From: Zea mays
Taxonomy: Eukaryota > Streptophyta > Magnoliopsida > Poales > Poaceae
DNA: 64,000 bases
Direction: 5' to 3'
NCBI RefSeq assembly: GCF_902167145.1
Contig: NC_050101.1
Span: 133,206,990-133,270,989 of the forward strand
Shown here: in pieces, positions 1-10,967 of the stretch
Layout of the letters: every line of letters begins with the position of its first letter
Position numbering within the stretch: the stretch's first letter is position 1
Translations under genes and position numbers: made by a program
The notes under the pieces: generated by a model
What the model saw: only the letters and a program-made list of their open reading frames with translations
Databases searched by the model: none
What the model was told of the DNA's origin: nothing

Positions 1-885
1 TAGGGAGAAGAGAACTCATGCTTGATGCCCTCATCCTCAAGGAAGCCTTCTATTTGTGAGTTCTTGAACTCCATCCCGTTGTCGCTTCTAATCTTTTTGA
101 TCCTTAAGCCGAACTCATTTTGAGCCCGTCTCAAGAATCCCTTTAAGGTTTCTTGGGTTTGAGATTTATCCTGCAAAAAGAACACCCAAGTGAAGCGAGA
201 ATAATCATCCACAATAACAAGACAATACTTACTCTCGTCGATGCTTATGTAAGCTATCGGGCCGAATAGCTCCATGTGGAGTAACTCAAGCGGCATGTCG
301 GTCGTCATGATGTTCTTGTGTGGATGATGAACACCAACTTGCTTTCCTGATTGACATGCACTTCAAATCCTGTCTTTCTCATAATGAACATTTGTTAGCC
401 CAAAATGTGCTCTCCCTTTAGAAGCTTGTGAAGATTCTTCATCCCAACGTGGGCTAGTCGGCGATGCCAGAGCCAACCCATGTTAGTCTTAGCAATTAAG
501 CAAGTGTCGAGTTTAGCTCTATTAAAATCAACTAAGTATAGCTGACCCTCTAACACTCCCTTAAATGCTACTGAATCATCACTTCTTCTAAAGACAGTAA
601 CACCTATATCCGTAAAAAGACAATTGTAGCCCATTTTGCATAATTGAGAAACTGAAAGCAAATTGTAATCTAAAGAATCTACAAGAAAAACATTGGAAAT
701 AGAATAGTCAGGTGATATAGCAATTTTACCAAGTCCTTTGACCAAGCCTTGATTTCCATCCCTGAATGTGATAGCTCTTTGGGGATCATGGTTTTTCTTA
801 TAGGAGGAGAACATCCTCTTCTCCCCAGTCATGTGGTTTGTGCACCCACTATCAATTATCCAACTTGAGCCCCGGATGCATAAAC
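1..885 (-). pseudogene. Copia pol 5' part (protease, GAG-pre-integrase, integrase start), frameshifted
   Basis: The open pol frame should begin at 885, right after TAG at 886-888. The Asp-Ser-Gly protease triplet and the CTNHM-like block lie near 830-860. The GAG-pre-integrase zinc region ([17 protein letters not shown]) is at 410-490, and the integrase core runs towards position 1. Compared with the intact Sirevirus pol at 21541, this copy has four instead of five G in the glycine run before the protease motif, and lacks one base near 398, which creates a stop just after HILG. Both lesions shift the frame. The remaining reverse transcriptase and RNase H lie beyond the window. Confidence 0.85.
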
Positions 886-898
886 CTACAAAACAAAT

Positions 899-3319
899 TT
901 AGGCCTTGTTCTTAGGTACCCAAACGGTCTTGGGTCCTTTGACATTAGAAACAAGCACCTTGGGTACCCAAACACAAGTCTTTGACCCCTTGTGTTTGCC
1001 ACCAACATATTTGGCAACTACTTTGCCTGATTTGTTAGTTAAAACATATGAAGCATCAAAAGTCTTAAATGAAATAATAGGCTCATTTGATGCAATCGGA
1101 GATTTCTTTTTAGGCAATTTAGCATGGGTTGATTGCCTAGAGCTAGATGCCTCACTCTTATACATGAAAGCATGATGAGAGCCAGAGTGAGACTTCCTAG
1201 AATGAATTCTCCTAATTTTGTGTTCGGGATAACCGGTAGGGTATAAAATGTAACCCTCGTTATCCTGAACCATGGGAGCCTTACCCTTAACAAAATTAGA
1301 CAATTTCTTAGGGGCATTAAGCTTGACATTGTATCCCTTTTGGAAGCCAATGCCATCCTTAATGCCAGGACGTCTCCCACTATAGAGCATGCTTCTAGCA
1401 AATTTAAAATTTTCATTTTCTAAGTCATACTCATTAATCTTAGCACTATGTTGAGCTATGTGATCATTTTGTTGTTTAATTAGAGCTAGGTGATCATGAA
1501 TAGCATCAACATTAATATCTCCACATCTAGTGCAAATAGTAACATGCTCAACGGTAGATGTAGAGGGTTTGCAAACATTTAATTCATCAATCTTAGCGTG
1601 TAACAAAACATTTTCATTTCTAAGGTTTGAGATAACATCATGGCAAGTGCTTAGCTCACTATTTAATTTTTCACACTTTTCTACTTCCTGAGCGTAAGCA
1701 TTTTTAACCTTAACATGCTTCTTATTTTCTTTAATTGGGAAGTCCTCTTGGCTATCCAAGAGTTCATCCTTCTCATGAATTGCTCCTATTAGTTCATTTA
1801 ATTTTTCCTTTTGTTGCATGTTGAGGTTGGCAAAAAGAGCAAGCAAATTATCCTCATCATCACTAGAGTTCTCCTCATCACTAGATGTTGCATATTTAGT
1901 GGAGACTCTAGATTTTACCTTCTTTTTGTCGTCCCTTGCCATGAGGCACTTGTGGCCGACGTTGGGGAAGAGAAGACCCTTGTTGACGGCGATGTTTGCG
2001 GCGTCCTCGTTGGAGGAGGAGTCGGTGGAGCTCTCATCGGAGTCCCACTTCCGGCAAACATGGGCATCGCCGCCCTTCTTGTAATACTTCTTCTTCTCCT
2101 TGCTTCTTCCCTTCTTGTCGTCACCCCTGTCACTATCACTTGATAATGGACATTTTGCTATAAAGTGACCGGGCTTACCACACTTGTAGCAAACCTTCTT
2201 GGAGCGGGACTTGTAATGTTTCCCATTCCTTTGCTTGAGGATTTGGCGAAAGCTTTTGATGATTAAAGCCATCTCCTCATTGTCGAGCTTGGAGGCGTCG
2301 ATGGGAAGCCTACTTGATGTAGACTCTTCTTTCTTCTCCTCCGTGGCTTTGAATGCGACGGGTTGCATCTCGGGTGTGGAGGAGGTGCCTTGCCCGATGA
2401 TTTTCTTGGAGCCTTTGATCATCAATTCAAAGCTCACAAATTTTCCTATCACTTCCTCAGGAGACATTAGTTTATATCTAGGATCACCACGAATTAATTG
2501 AACTTGAGTAGGATTAAGAAATACAAGTGATCTTAGAATAACCTTGACCATTTCATGGTCATCACATTTGGTGCTCCCGAGGTTGCGCACTTGGTTCACC
2601 AAGGTTTTGAGCCAGTTGTACATGGCTTGTAGCTCCTCTCCTTGGTTGAGCATAAATCGACCGAGCTCCCCCTCGATCGTTTCCCGCTTGGTGATCTTGG
2701 TCACCTCATCTCCTTCGTGCGCGGTCTTGAGTACGTCCCAAATCTCTTTGGCACTCTTCAACCCTTGCACCTTATTATACTCCTCTCGACTTAGAGAGGC
2801 GAGGAGTATAGTAGTGGCTTGGGAGTTGAAGTGCCGGATTTGGGCTACCTCATCCAAGTCATAGCCTTCATCCCCTACGGATGGTTCCTGCGCACCAAAC
2901 TCAACAATGTCCCAAATGCTAGTGTGGAGTGAGGTTAGATGGTGCCTCATTTTATCACTCCACATACAATAATCTTCACCGTCAAAAAACAGTGGTTTGC
3001 CTAGTGGGACGGAAAGTAAAGGAGTGCATTTGGAAATGCGAGGATAGCGTAAGGGGATCTTACTAAACTTCTTGCGCTCATGGCACTTAGAAGTGATGGA
3101 CGGCGCGTCGGAGCCTGAGGTGGATGGCAACGAAGAATCGGACTCGTAGTAGACTACTTTCTTCATTTTCTTCTTCTTGTCGCCACTCCGGTGCGACTTG
3201 ACGCAGGGAGGTGATTCCTCCCTCTTCTTGTTGCCGGACTCCCCCGATGGAGTCTTCCCGTGGCTTGTGGCGGGCTTCTCACCGGTCACCATTTCCTTCT
3301 TGGCGTGAGCTCTCGACAT
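899..3319 (-). CDS. gag: Sirevirus Gag, 806 aa, open
   Basis: Structural capsid/nucleocapsid protein of the retrotransposon. The start ATG at 3317-3319 lies about 50 bases inside the 5' LTR and 35 bases from the primer-binding site, as in the two other Sireviruses here. In order it has a charged Lys/Ser/Glu-rich N-terminus, a copia-type Gag domain (about residues 115-300, block LKTAHEGDEVTKITKRE), one CCHC zinc knuckle (CYKCGKPGHFIAKC, residues about 377-390), an acidic serine-rich linker, a coiled-coil stretch and a basic C-terminus with repeated VWVPK. The copy at 18834 is about 90 residues longer, mainly because it has more coiled-coil repeats and a longer charged N-terminus. No internal stop is present, so it could still be translated although pol is broken. 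Confidence 0.88.
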   Translation of the reverse strand: MSRAHAKKEMVTGEKPATSHGKTPSGESGNKKREESPPCVKSHRSGDKKKKMKKVVYYESDSSLPSTSGSDAPSITSKCHERKKFSKIPLRYPRISKCTPLLSVPLGKPLFFDGEDYCMWSDKMRHHLTSLHTSIWDIVEFGAQEPSVGDEGYDLDEVAQIRHFNSQATTILLASLSREEYNKVQGLKSAKEIWDVLKTAHEGDEVTKITKRETIEGELGRFMLNQGEELQAMYNWLKTLVNQVRNLGSTKCDDHEMVKVILRSLVFLNPTQVQLIRGDPRYKLMSPEEVIGKFVSFELMIKGSKKIIGQGTSSTPEMQPVAFKATEEKKEESTSSRLPIDASKLDNEEMALIIKSFRQILKQRNGKHYKSRSKKVCYKCGKPGHFIAKCPLSSDSDRGDDKKGRSKEKKKYYKKGGDAHVCRKWDSDESSTDSSSNEDAANIAVNKGLLFPNVGHKCLMARDDKKKVKSRVSTKYATSSDEENSSDDEDNLLALFANLNMQQKEKLNELIGAIHEKDELLDSQEDFPIKENKKHVKVKNAYAQEVEKCEKLNSELSTCHDVISNLRNENVLLHAKIDELNVCKPSTSTVEHVTICTRCGDINVDAIHDHLALIKQQNDHIAQHSAKINEYDLENENFKFARSMLYSGRRPGIKDGIGFQKGYNVKLNAPKKLSNFVKGKAPMVQDNEGYILYPTGYPEHKIRRIHSRKSHSGSHHAFMYKSEASSSRQSTHAKLPKKKSPIASNEPIISFKTFDASYVLTNKSGKVVAKYVGGKHKGSKTCVWVPKVLVSNVKGPKTVWVPKNKA

Positions 3320-3353
3320 AACTTCGAGCGGTTAGGCTCTAATGAAGTACCGG

Positions 3354-3365
3354 GCTCTGATACCA
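3354..3365 (-). other. Primer-binding site (initiator tRNA-Met)
   Basis: The minus strand reads TGGTATCAGAGC, complementary to the 3' end of plant initiator tRNA-Met. It lies two bases inside the LTR end at 3368 and fixes both element orientation and LTR boundary. Confidence 0.9.
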
Positions 3366-3367
3366 AT

Positions 3368-4535
3368 TGAAAGACGCCTAGAGAGGGGTGAATAGGCAAA
3401 TCTAAAATTTATAAAGTTTAAGCACAACTACAAGCCAAGGTTAGCGTTAGAAATATAATCGAGTCCAAAAGAGAGGGCGAAAACAAATCACAAACAAATA
3501 AGGCGGATGACACGATGATTTGTTTTACCGAGGTTCGATTCTTGCAAACCTACTCCCTGTTGAGGTGGTCACAAAGACCGGGTCTCTTTCAACCCTTTCC
3601 CTCTCTCAAACGGTCACTTAGACCGTGTGAGCTTCCTTCCTTGATTTCCCGGGTCACTTAGACCCCACAAGGACCACCACACAATTGGTGTCTCTTGCTT
3701 TGCTTACAAGGGTTTGAGAGTAAGAATGAGAGAAAGAAGAAAGTCAACCAAGCAACAAGAACAACAAAAGAACACAAGTCGATCTTCTCACAAGTCCTAA
3801 AAACTAGAGTTGAATTGTGGACTTTGATTTGATCGAAGACTTTGATTTGTGTCTTGCAGTGTTGTGTATTGCTCTTGTATTGAATGAGGAGTAGTGAATG
3901 CTTGGGTGCCTTGAAGTGTTGGTGGTTGGGGGTATTTATAGCCCCAACCACCAAAGTGGCCGTTGGGGAAGGCTGTTGTCGAAGGGCGCACCGGACACTG
4001 TCCGGTGCGCCAGCCACGTCACCCAACCGTTAGGGTTTGACCGTTGGAGCTTCTGACATGTGGGCCACTGGACAGTCCGATGGTGCACCGGACAGGTCCT
4101 GTGCACTATCCGGTGCACCATCTGGCGCCTGCTCTGACTCTGCGCGCGCAGTCGGCACTGTTCACTGTTCACTTTCGCAGTCGACCGTTGGCGTTGTAGA
4201 CGTTACTCCGCTTGGCACACCGGACAGTCCGGTGCTACACCGGACAGTCTGGTGAATTATAGCGTTGGGCAATTCCAGAAACCCGAAGGTGGCAAGTTCG
4301 GAGTAATTCTCCCTGGTGCACCGAACACTGTCCGGTGCGCCAGACCAGGGCAGCCTTCGGTTGTCTTTTGCTCTTTTTATTTGAACCCTTTCTTGGATTT
4401 TTTATTAGTTTGTGTTTAACCTTTGGCACCTGTAGAACTTATAATCTAGAGCAAACTAGTTAGTCCAATTATTTGTGTTGGGCAATTCAACCACCAAAAT
4501 CATTTAGGAAAAGGTGTAAGCCTATTTCCCTTTCA
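3368..4535 (-). repeat. 5' LTR of the left Sirevirus (1168 bp)
   Basis: On the minus strand it starts TGAAAGGGAAATAGG (at 4535) and ends in TCTTTCA (at 3368). The U3 half holds several GGACAGTCCGGTG palindromes (about 4070-4345). A TATAAATA box lies at 3933-3940 between inverted arms GGTGGTTGGGG and CCCCAACCACC. The rest is R/U5 without coding capacity. Confidence 0.9.
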
Positions 4536-5238
4536 ATTGTCAAATGTGACTACCTATCATCAACTGAGATGATCAGTACCCGAGCTTCTGATTGTGCATG
4601 CGCTGACCGAGGGAGGACAAAGTGTATCTTTTGAGTGCCCCTCTGTCAAAAGGCAGGAGCCTCAATGATCTCGTCATCCGCCTATACCTCCTCATGGTCA
4701 TGTACCCCAACATCTATGACCGCGACCTCCTTCTCATGGCCCTGCACCCTGGCATCTGTGGCTACAACTTTTCCTCGTGGTGCTGCATCTCCTCCTCCTC
4801 CTCTTCCTACAGACATGAACTAGGGACATGTAAGACACATTTATGTATAAGTGAATGACAAATAAAAGCAATTACACAAACATTTACATCGATACTCCTT
4901 TGTAGAGCGATAGGTCTACCATGCAGCTCTGGTCGGGCATGTCTTAGCAATGCCTCCTGTCTACTCTGGCTAGAAGAACTCCCTTGGAAAAGGGAACATG
5001 CACCAGGAACTACCTTGCTAGCCTCATTAAGGAACCCCCTCGTAGTGTGTCTGGTTTTCCTACTACTCATCCTGTTCAATAGAAAAACATTAAAAATATT
5101 AGTTCCATAAAATTAAATATAGTTAATAAAAACAAATAATACATCAAATAATTTAAAGCAACTAAAAGTAAAGTATGCATTACACATCAAAATTCATTAG
5201 AATCATGATCAAGGAGTCTTCTTCGATCCAAAGCTCGC
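4536..5238. other. Older flanking DNA between the left Sirevirus and the Tat-like element
   Basis: These 703 bases match none of the retroelements in the window. The middle holds an exon-intron-exon signature on the minus strand, listed separately. 5080-5210 is AT-rich and looks like intron or intergenic DNA. This is the only stretch that may be pre-insertion host DNA or an unrelated transposon. Confidence 0.5.
4762..5071 (-). pseudogene. 3' end of an unidentified spliced gene or gene fragment
   Basis: On the minus strand a candidate acceptor (TTCTATTGAACAG, ending at 5072) opens an exon 5071-4888 encoding MSSRKTRHTTRGFLNEASKV and then a Ser/Arg-rich part ending RPIALQRSID. A donor GTAAATG follows at 4887. 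An 81-base intron ends in a consensus-like acceptor (CATGTCTGTAG, at 4807). A 45-base last exon in the same phase encodes six Glu, then MQHHEEKL and stop TAG at 4762-4764. Splice signals, phase and a terminal stop agree with each other, which favours a real gene end. I do not recognise the product. A plant mobile domain or DNA-transposon gene is possible but unproven. Confidence 0.35.
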
Positions 5239-8200
5239 TGTTGACACCTTTTTCGGGCGCCAATCACTCAACACGAACCAGCGACGGTGCTCTCTGCACA
5301 GGGGCGGACGGTCCGCGGCCAGGGGCCGGACGGCCTGCGGCCTGGTGCGAGGCTAGGATTTTCTGCCTGACGGCCGGACGGTCCGCGCGTGTGCAGGGGC
5401 GGCGGAAGATCACCGGCGGTGCCTGGATCTCGCTCTCGGGAGAGACCCCATCGGGGAGGAGAGATCCTAGGTGATGTCTAGGCTCGGCAGGCCGACCTAG
5501 ACTCCTCTAATCAACATAGAGTCAAAAAGAAGCGAAGAATTTGGGGATTGGAAGACTAACCTAAAACTAGACTAGAACTGCTCCTAAGAATAAATGTAAA
5601 TTGTATTGATTGAGGGTTCGATTGATTGATTAAATTGACCGTATTCCTCTGCTTTTATAGAGGAGGGGGCTCGACCCGTGTAACACCCTGATTTTGGGGG
5701 TATAAAATTTCTTTCTAATTATCACCCAAAATCATGTGTTACTCTTCCTTTTCTCACTCTAGGCTTTCTCTCTCTAGATTCTTTCTCTCTTTTTCCTTTT
5801 GATTAGAAATAGCTTAAACTAGTGGAGGTTAATTATTTATTTTTGCCAAAACCTTATGAGTCATGGCATGTTGCATCATGCTGAGCTTAAATATTTTTTG
5901 AATTATTACACTCGTTTGAATTTATTTGAATTTGAAACCTAATTTGAATTTGGAATTGAAAACCCTAGGGAAAATAAATAGAAAAGGCATTAGAAATTCC
6001 AGGAAAATAGGAAAAGCTAATTCGGCCCAAGGCGGCCCATTAAGGCCGGCCCGCGTGCGTCTGCGCCCGCGCGCCCTCTCTGCCTGACAGGCGAGCCCCA
6101 CGTGTCGGCGCAACCCCGAGTGCCCACTCTCCCTCGCTCTCTCGCTGCCCAGTGGACCCAGCCTGTCGGCGCCTGTTACTTCGCCCGCTTGCTCCCTCTC
6201 TCTCTGTTTTGCAGGCCCGGATTGCCAGTCGTTGCCCCGAGCATCCCTCTTTTCTCCCTCTGTGCCGTGGGCCTGCCTTGTCAGTTCCGCCTTCCTCGCG
6301 CCCGCCGTGTACCAGCGCGTGCACACTCGCGCACGTCGCTGGATTTCTCGGCCATGATGCCCGCCCACGCGCCCAACGCTCTTCTTATAGCCCCGCCGGT
6401 GCCCCGCACTCGCCCCTCGCCTCATTTCACACACCCTCACCCTTTCTCGCGCTCTACCCTCACCGTCAGCCGTCGCCGGAGACCCGCGCCCGCATCCCCG
6501 GACATCCAGCTCGCCAGAGACCGCTCCAAGCCTCCCCGAGCTCCACCCCGAGGTGAGACACCCGTCCCCGTGCCCAATTTCCCTTATTACGCCCTGTGTT
6601 TGTCCAATTTCACCCTCGCCGTGCTCGACCGCGGCAATCCACCGCGCTCGCGCGGTGGCTGGCCGATTTAGCCCGGTCTAGTTCACTGGAGTAGTTCCCT
6701 GTGTCACCCCTGCCTCTGCTAAAGTTCGCCAAGGCCTTAGCGCGCCTTAAGTCCCCTCCCCGTGGCCGGAATCGCTCACCAGAGTTTCTCCAACCCGCCC
6801 GAGACCTTCTCATCGCCATCCTCCCCTCTCTGCCCATGGATTCATGGCCTCTTCCCCACCATCGAGTTCGCTGTGGCACCCTCTTCCTCTCTGCCCAGCT
6901 CCGGCTACCCCGGAGCCACCCTAGCTCGCGCCTGCCTCAACTTTGGCGACCTCACCGCCGCGGAGAGGAGCGGCGTCGCCCGCAGCCGTCTGTTTCCCCG
7001 GTCTGATTTCCTCCGTCCGATCTTGATTGCACGGCCCGGACCGCGGGATACCGCTTTGTGCACGCACGCCTGACGCCATGGCCCGCCTGTCAGTGCTATT
7101 TGGACCCGCTCGGACTCGTTCGGACCCCCTTCGGACCCCCTCTGTCCGATCCTGATCGAACGGCTCGGACCCCCTCGGACCCCTGTAGCCGTCTGTTTCC
7201 CCTCTGGCACTGGTCTTGCTCGGTCAGTGCGCTCTCTCTCCCTCTGTCGCTGACACTCCCTGTCCCACCTGTCAGCGCTCGCCCGCCCGCGCGCGCGCCC
7301 TCGGCCGCAGATCTAATCTCGGCCGTCGGTTTCTGATCCAACGGTTAGATTCACCCGATACCCCTTCTCGTGGCTATTTTGCTTAAGAAACCCCCTAGTT
7401 TTAGGAAATCAACCCACCGTCCTCTGTTTTAGAGCATAGGTCCCTGGTTTGTTTTAATTAGACCCCTGGACTTTTATTTAATCACAGAATTAGCCCTAAT
7501 TTCATATTTTAAATTCCCAAACTTGTTTATTTCATAACTTTTGCATATGAGCTCCAAATTTAGTGATTCAAATTGAAAAATGCTCATAGAATTATTCTCT
7601 GTTTAAATAAAATGGTTTTACTTACTGTCTGCACATTCTAATTTTTATGATTGAATATGAACTAATATAGATGTAGTTTTATTTATTTAATAAAATAAAT
7701 AAAAGGAGAACCCTAGAGATTTTATCATGCTTAAACTTGTGAGATTAATGATAGGTTCATCTCTGTTCTAAATTATAGGTCACAATAAAATAAATTGATC
7801 CATGCTTATGTACTTGTAAGTAACACTTAGGGAAATAATAATCTATTTTCAAACAAAGTTAATGTAGGTTATAGTTTATGTTATACTTTGAATCCATTAT
7901 CCCTTATGTAGTATTGTGTCCTTTTATTATGTGTTCCAACGTTTGTACATGTTTGGTGTGATGTTCATTTGTACTTTCCAAATGTATTGAATGCATGCTC
8001 GCTTTATTTAGACATCGAGCAGTCCGAGTTTCCAGAGTGTGTTGTTGGAGACCTCCCTAAGCAACCACCTGGTGAAGGCAAGTGTCCTCTGACCTATTAT
8101 GTCCTACATACTTTATGATTCACTGTCCCGCATTACTTTATGAAACCTAAGGATTGACTAGTATCTATTTACCTTATCCTTGTTTACCTTTTGGGTTATC

Positions 8201-9486
8201 ATGGTTAGCATGTTGGGATATTTACCTTATCCTTGTTTACCCGGGATAACAGTACAACCATGAGGGTGGAATGGGATGCCCTTAGCTGATTAATTAGATG
8301 AACCTGGGGTGTAGTTGGCTTTGCCGGATGGACGTCAATGGGGGCCGGGGCGTAGTGCTCGCTCTGCCAAGGTTGGGGTGCAGAGGTTCATTCGATTTGG
8401 TTTTTTGTTAGTCACCCACCTTGGGGAGGTGTACTGTGTTTGTACGACTGGTGAAACCTAACGAGCAGCTATGGACCAGGGGAGTCTATGTAAAGGCTAC
8501 GTAGTGAGACCCTGCTAGGTCACCTTGGTAGTGATCAATGGAGAGTCATGATCTTCGGGCAGAACGGGAATCACGACTTGTGGGTAAAGTGTACAACCTC
8601 TGCAGAGTGTTAAAAACTGGTATATCAGCCGAGCTCACGGTTAAGAGCAGCCTTGGGATCCTCTTTGATTAGAAGAACTTTGGATACTCTTATGTTGATG
8701 ATTAACAATGATGTTATAAAATCTGATCTCTGGTATTTCCTCTTTTGAGGAGGTACTTTTGGGTAATAACTGGGTTTATTACTAAAACTTGGCTCTACTA
8801 ATAGTAATAAATACTTGACTAACTTAAAAGCAACTGCTTGACCTCGACTCCATATACAGCTAGTCCACTTTAGCCAAACGAGACATTTGCTGAGTACGTT
8901 GATGTGTACTCACCCTTGCTTTACACACCACCCCACCCCAAGTTGTCCCCACTGTACTCAGTACTCAGGAGGTGATGCTGGCAACATGGAAGATTTCGAG
9001 GAGTTTTAGGACTACGTCGAGTTCTAGTTCTTTCTTAGTGGCAAACCCCCAGTCAGCTACCTGTGTAGGCTTAGCATCTACGTTTCGTATTTCCGCACTT
9101 TGATAATTATGTTAAAAACAATGGTTATGTAATAGACTATATGGATGTCTTGGACATCTTGATGTAATAAAGTACCTTTCCGCTATTTATTTCGAGCATT
9201 GTGTGATGATGTCCAATTATGTAATCGTTGTGTACGTGAGTTTCTGATCCTGGCACGTACATGGTTCGCATTCGGTTTGCCTTCCAAAACTGGGTGTGAC
9301 AACCCGTTACCAACAAAATTCTGAGCTTATCCTGAGATTCTCGCCAACAAACATAGCAAGAAACTCAGAACCCTAATCTGTTCTACGCTTGCGTGGACCG
9401 TCCGGCTCACAAGCGTGGACCGTCCGGACCGCGGACCGTCTGGCCCCAGGGCCGGACCGTCCGGCCACTCATTTTGGCGCCCAACA
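5239..9486 (-). repeat. 3' LTR of the Tat-like element (about 620 bp, split by a solo LTR)
   Basis: On the minus strand it begins TGTTGGGCGCC (ending at 9486) and ends GGTGTCAACA (at 5239). Removing the inserted LTR and one target copy (3628 bases) leaves about 620 bp. It is dense in CGGAC-N-GTCCG palindromes (about 5303-5390 and 9393-9465). The upstream-side TSD (probably ctcgc, 5234-5238) cannot be verified because the other end of the element is outside the window. Confidence 0.8.
5679..9301 (+). mobile_element. Solo LTR, 3623 bp, Ty3/Gypsy type
   Basis: It starts TGTAACACCC and ends GGGTGTGACA and is flanked by perfect 5-bp duplications acccg (5674-5678 and 9302-9306). No primer-binding site, polypurine tract or retroviral protein is found inside, so it is a single LTR left by recombination between two LTRs. 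The plus orientation is inferred because the chromoviral LTRs in this window also start TGTAACACC, and because an AATAAAG signal lies near the right end (about 9165). 6010-7340 is very GC-rich and the rest AT-rich. Length and termini suggest a Del/Tekay-type family. The long open frames in the GC-rich part look like composition artefacts. Confidence 0.85.
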
Positions 9487-9500
9487 TATGCCCCCTACCT
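9487..9500 (-). other. Polypurine tract of the Tat-like element
   Basis: The minus strand reads AGGGGGCATA directly before the LTR start TGTTGGGCGCC. This is the expected plus-strand primer position and confirms the 3' LTR assignment. Confidence 0.65.
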
Positions 9501-9558
9501 TTTGGTGGAGCTGAGCAAACCAAAAGCATCTTAACTCTATGTGATTACATCGGTTTTC

Positions 9559-10967
9559 TTAAGCATCTTGCCACATACTAGGATGATACTGCTTGAGGAA
9601 ACACCCATTCAAAGCCTTGGGTAAATCCTTGCCTTGTAATGTTTGTAGTAAATAGGCGTTACCAGACATTACCTGTTTTACTTTATAAGGACCCTCCTAG
9701 CTTGGCGACCATTTCCTAAACTTCCGGTCTTTATTCCTTAGAGGCAGGATGGTCTTCCACACCAGGTCCCCTACTTGAAATGACTTTTCTTTGACCTTCT
9801 TGTTGTAGGCCCTGGCTACCATGATCTTGTCCTTTTCTATTGCTCCCAAAGCTATCACCCTCTTGTCGGTCACCTCATCAATATTATCCATCATTGAATT
9901 ATAATAATCAATGACGGTTAGATCATTTTGTCTGGCAAACCTGACAGCATTCAAACTTATTTCCACAGGCAACACTGCTTCCTGCCCATAGACAAGCTCA
10001 AAAGGAGATACTTTAGTAGCACTATGTTTAGATATTCTGTGAGCCCATAAAGCTTTGGACAAAATCTTATGCCAATGCTTAGGATTATCGGATATCTTCT
10101 TTTTTATCAAGTTAATTAATGTCCTATTACTAGACTTGGCATGTCCATTGGCCTAAGCATAATATGGAGATGAATTAAGCAACTTAATTCTATATAATTC
10201 AGTAAATTCACGTACCTCCTTTAACATAAAAGAAGTTCCTTGATCTGTAGTCAAGGTATGGGGAATGCCGAATCTATGAATAATATGCTCAGTTATGAAC
10301 TCAATTACCTCCTTGTGTGTCATGTTCTTCAGAGCAACGACTTCAGTCCATTTGGTAAAGTAGTCAGTGGCAACTAACATGAACCGATGCCCCTTTGATG
10401 ATGAAGGATGAATTTCTCCTATAAAGTCTAATCCCCATCCTATGAAAGGCTAAGGCTTGATGATAGGATGTAATTCGACTGCAGGGACCAACTATAGATC
10501 GCCGAATTTTTGACACACTTGGCATCCTTTGTAGTACTTGAAACAATCAGCTATCATGTTAGGCCAATAAAAACCAGACCTTCGCAACAACCACTTCATC
10601 TTTGGAGTCGATTGATGGGTACCACAAATTCCTTAATGTACTTCAGCCATGGCTAATATAGCATCATCTGGGCCCAAGCACTTAAGCAGGACGTCGTTGA
10701 CTGTTCGACGGTAGAGTTCATCACTCATTAAAACATACTTGAAAGTTGTACGCCGAATGTTCTTATCTGTCCTGATATTGGGATTTCGTAAATAATTAGT
10801 TATGGACGTCCTCCAATCACTTGCATTGGCTTCATTATCAGCCGTATTAATTAGGAGAACTTTCCTGGTAACCCCGGAGAGTTTGGAGTCTTTACTCGGA
10901 CGGTCCGCGACCTGGGGAATTGGCCTTGCACCGGTTATCAGATTTTTCAGTGTTGTGAAATCTCCCT
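9559..10967 (-). pseudogene. Tat-like integrase, broken
   Basis: The reading frame ends at TAA 9559-9561. Upstream it shows the zinc-finger cysteines (CQVCQKFGD, near 10510), the core with the first Asp (ATDYFTKWTEV), the second Asp (LTTDQGTSF) and the C-terminal region (GDLVWKTILPLR, then EGPYKV). Three premature stops break it: 9697-9699 (Trp in the SWEGP motif), 10153-10155 (Gln before ANG) and 10450-10452 (Trp in the PWPFIGW motif). The catalytic Glu expected after ANG-A is Lys (HAKSSN). Element A interrupts its N-terminal part at 10967 and it continues at 47858. Confidence 0.85.

Larger units (their letters stand above)
1..4535 (-). mobile_element. Sirevirus-type Ty1/Copia retrotransposon, cut by left window edge
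   Basis: The minus strand reads 5' LTR (3368-4535), primer-binding site, gag (899-3319) and the beginning of pol (1-885), which runs out of the window. The order protease, integrase before reverse transcriptase and the close match to the complete Sirevirus at 17464-26987 identify Ty1/Copia. The GGACAGTCCGGTG palindromes in the LTR are typical of the Ji/Opie group. The five bases after the LTR (attgt, 4536-4540) should be one target-site copy; its partner lies outside the window. Gag is open but pol carries at least two single-base deletions, so this copy is not autonomous. Confidence 0.9.

Noticed and set aside
6102..6671. 189-aa open frame in the GC-rich part of the solo LTR
   Set aside because: Several frames on both strands are open here at once because of GC-rich composition. 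There are no domains, and the low-complexity Pro/Arg/Ala content does not look like a gene.
5679..9301. A complete small retrotransposon instead of a solo LTR
   Set aside because: No internal LTR boundary, primer-binding site, polypurine tract or retroviral domain was found. The outer ends and TSD fit one LTR.
5239..9486. Assigning the Tat-like element to Grande
   Set aside because: The LTR length of about 620 bp would fit, but the long region between integrase and 3' LTR expected for Grande is missing, so I left the family unnamed.
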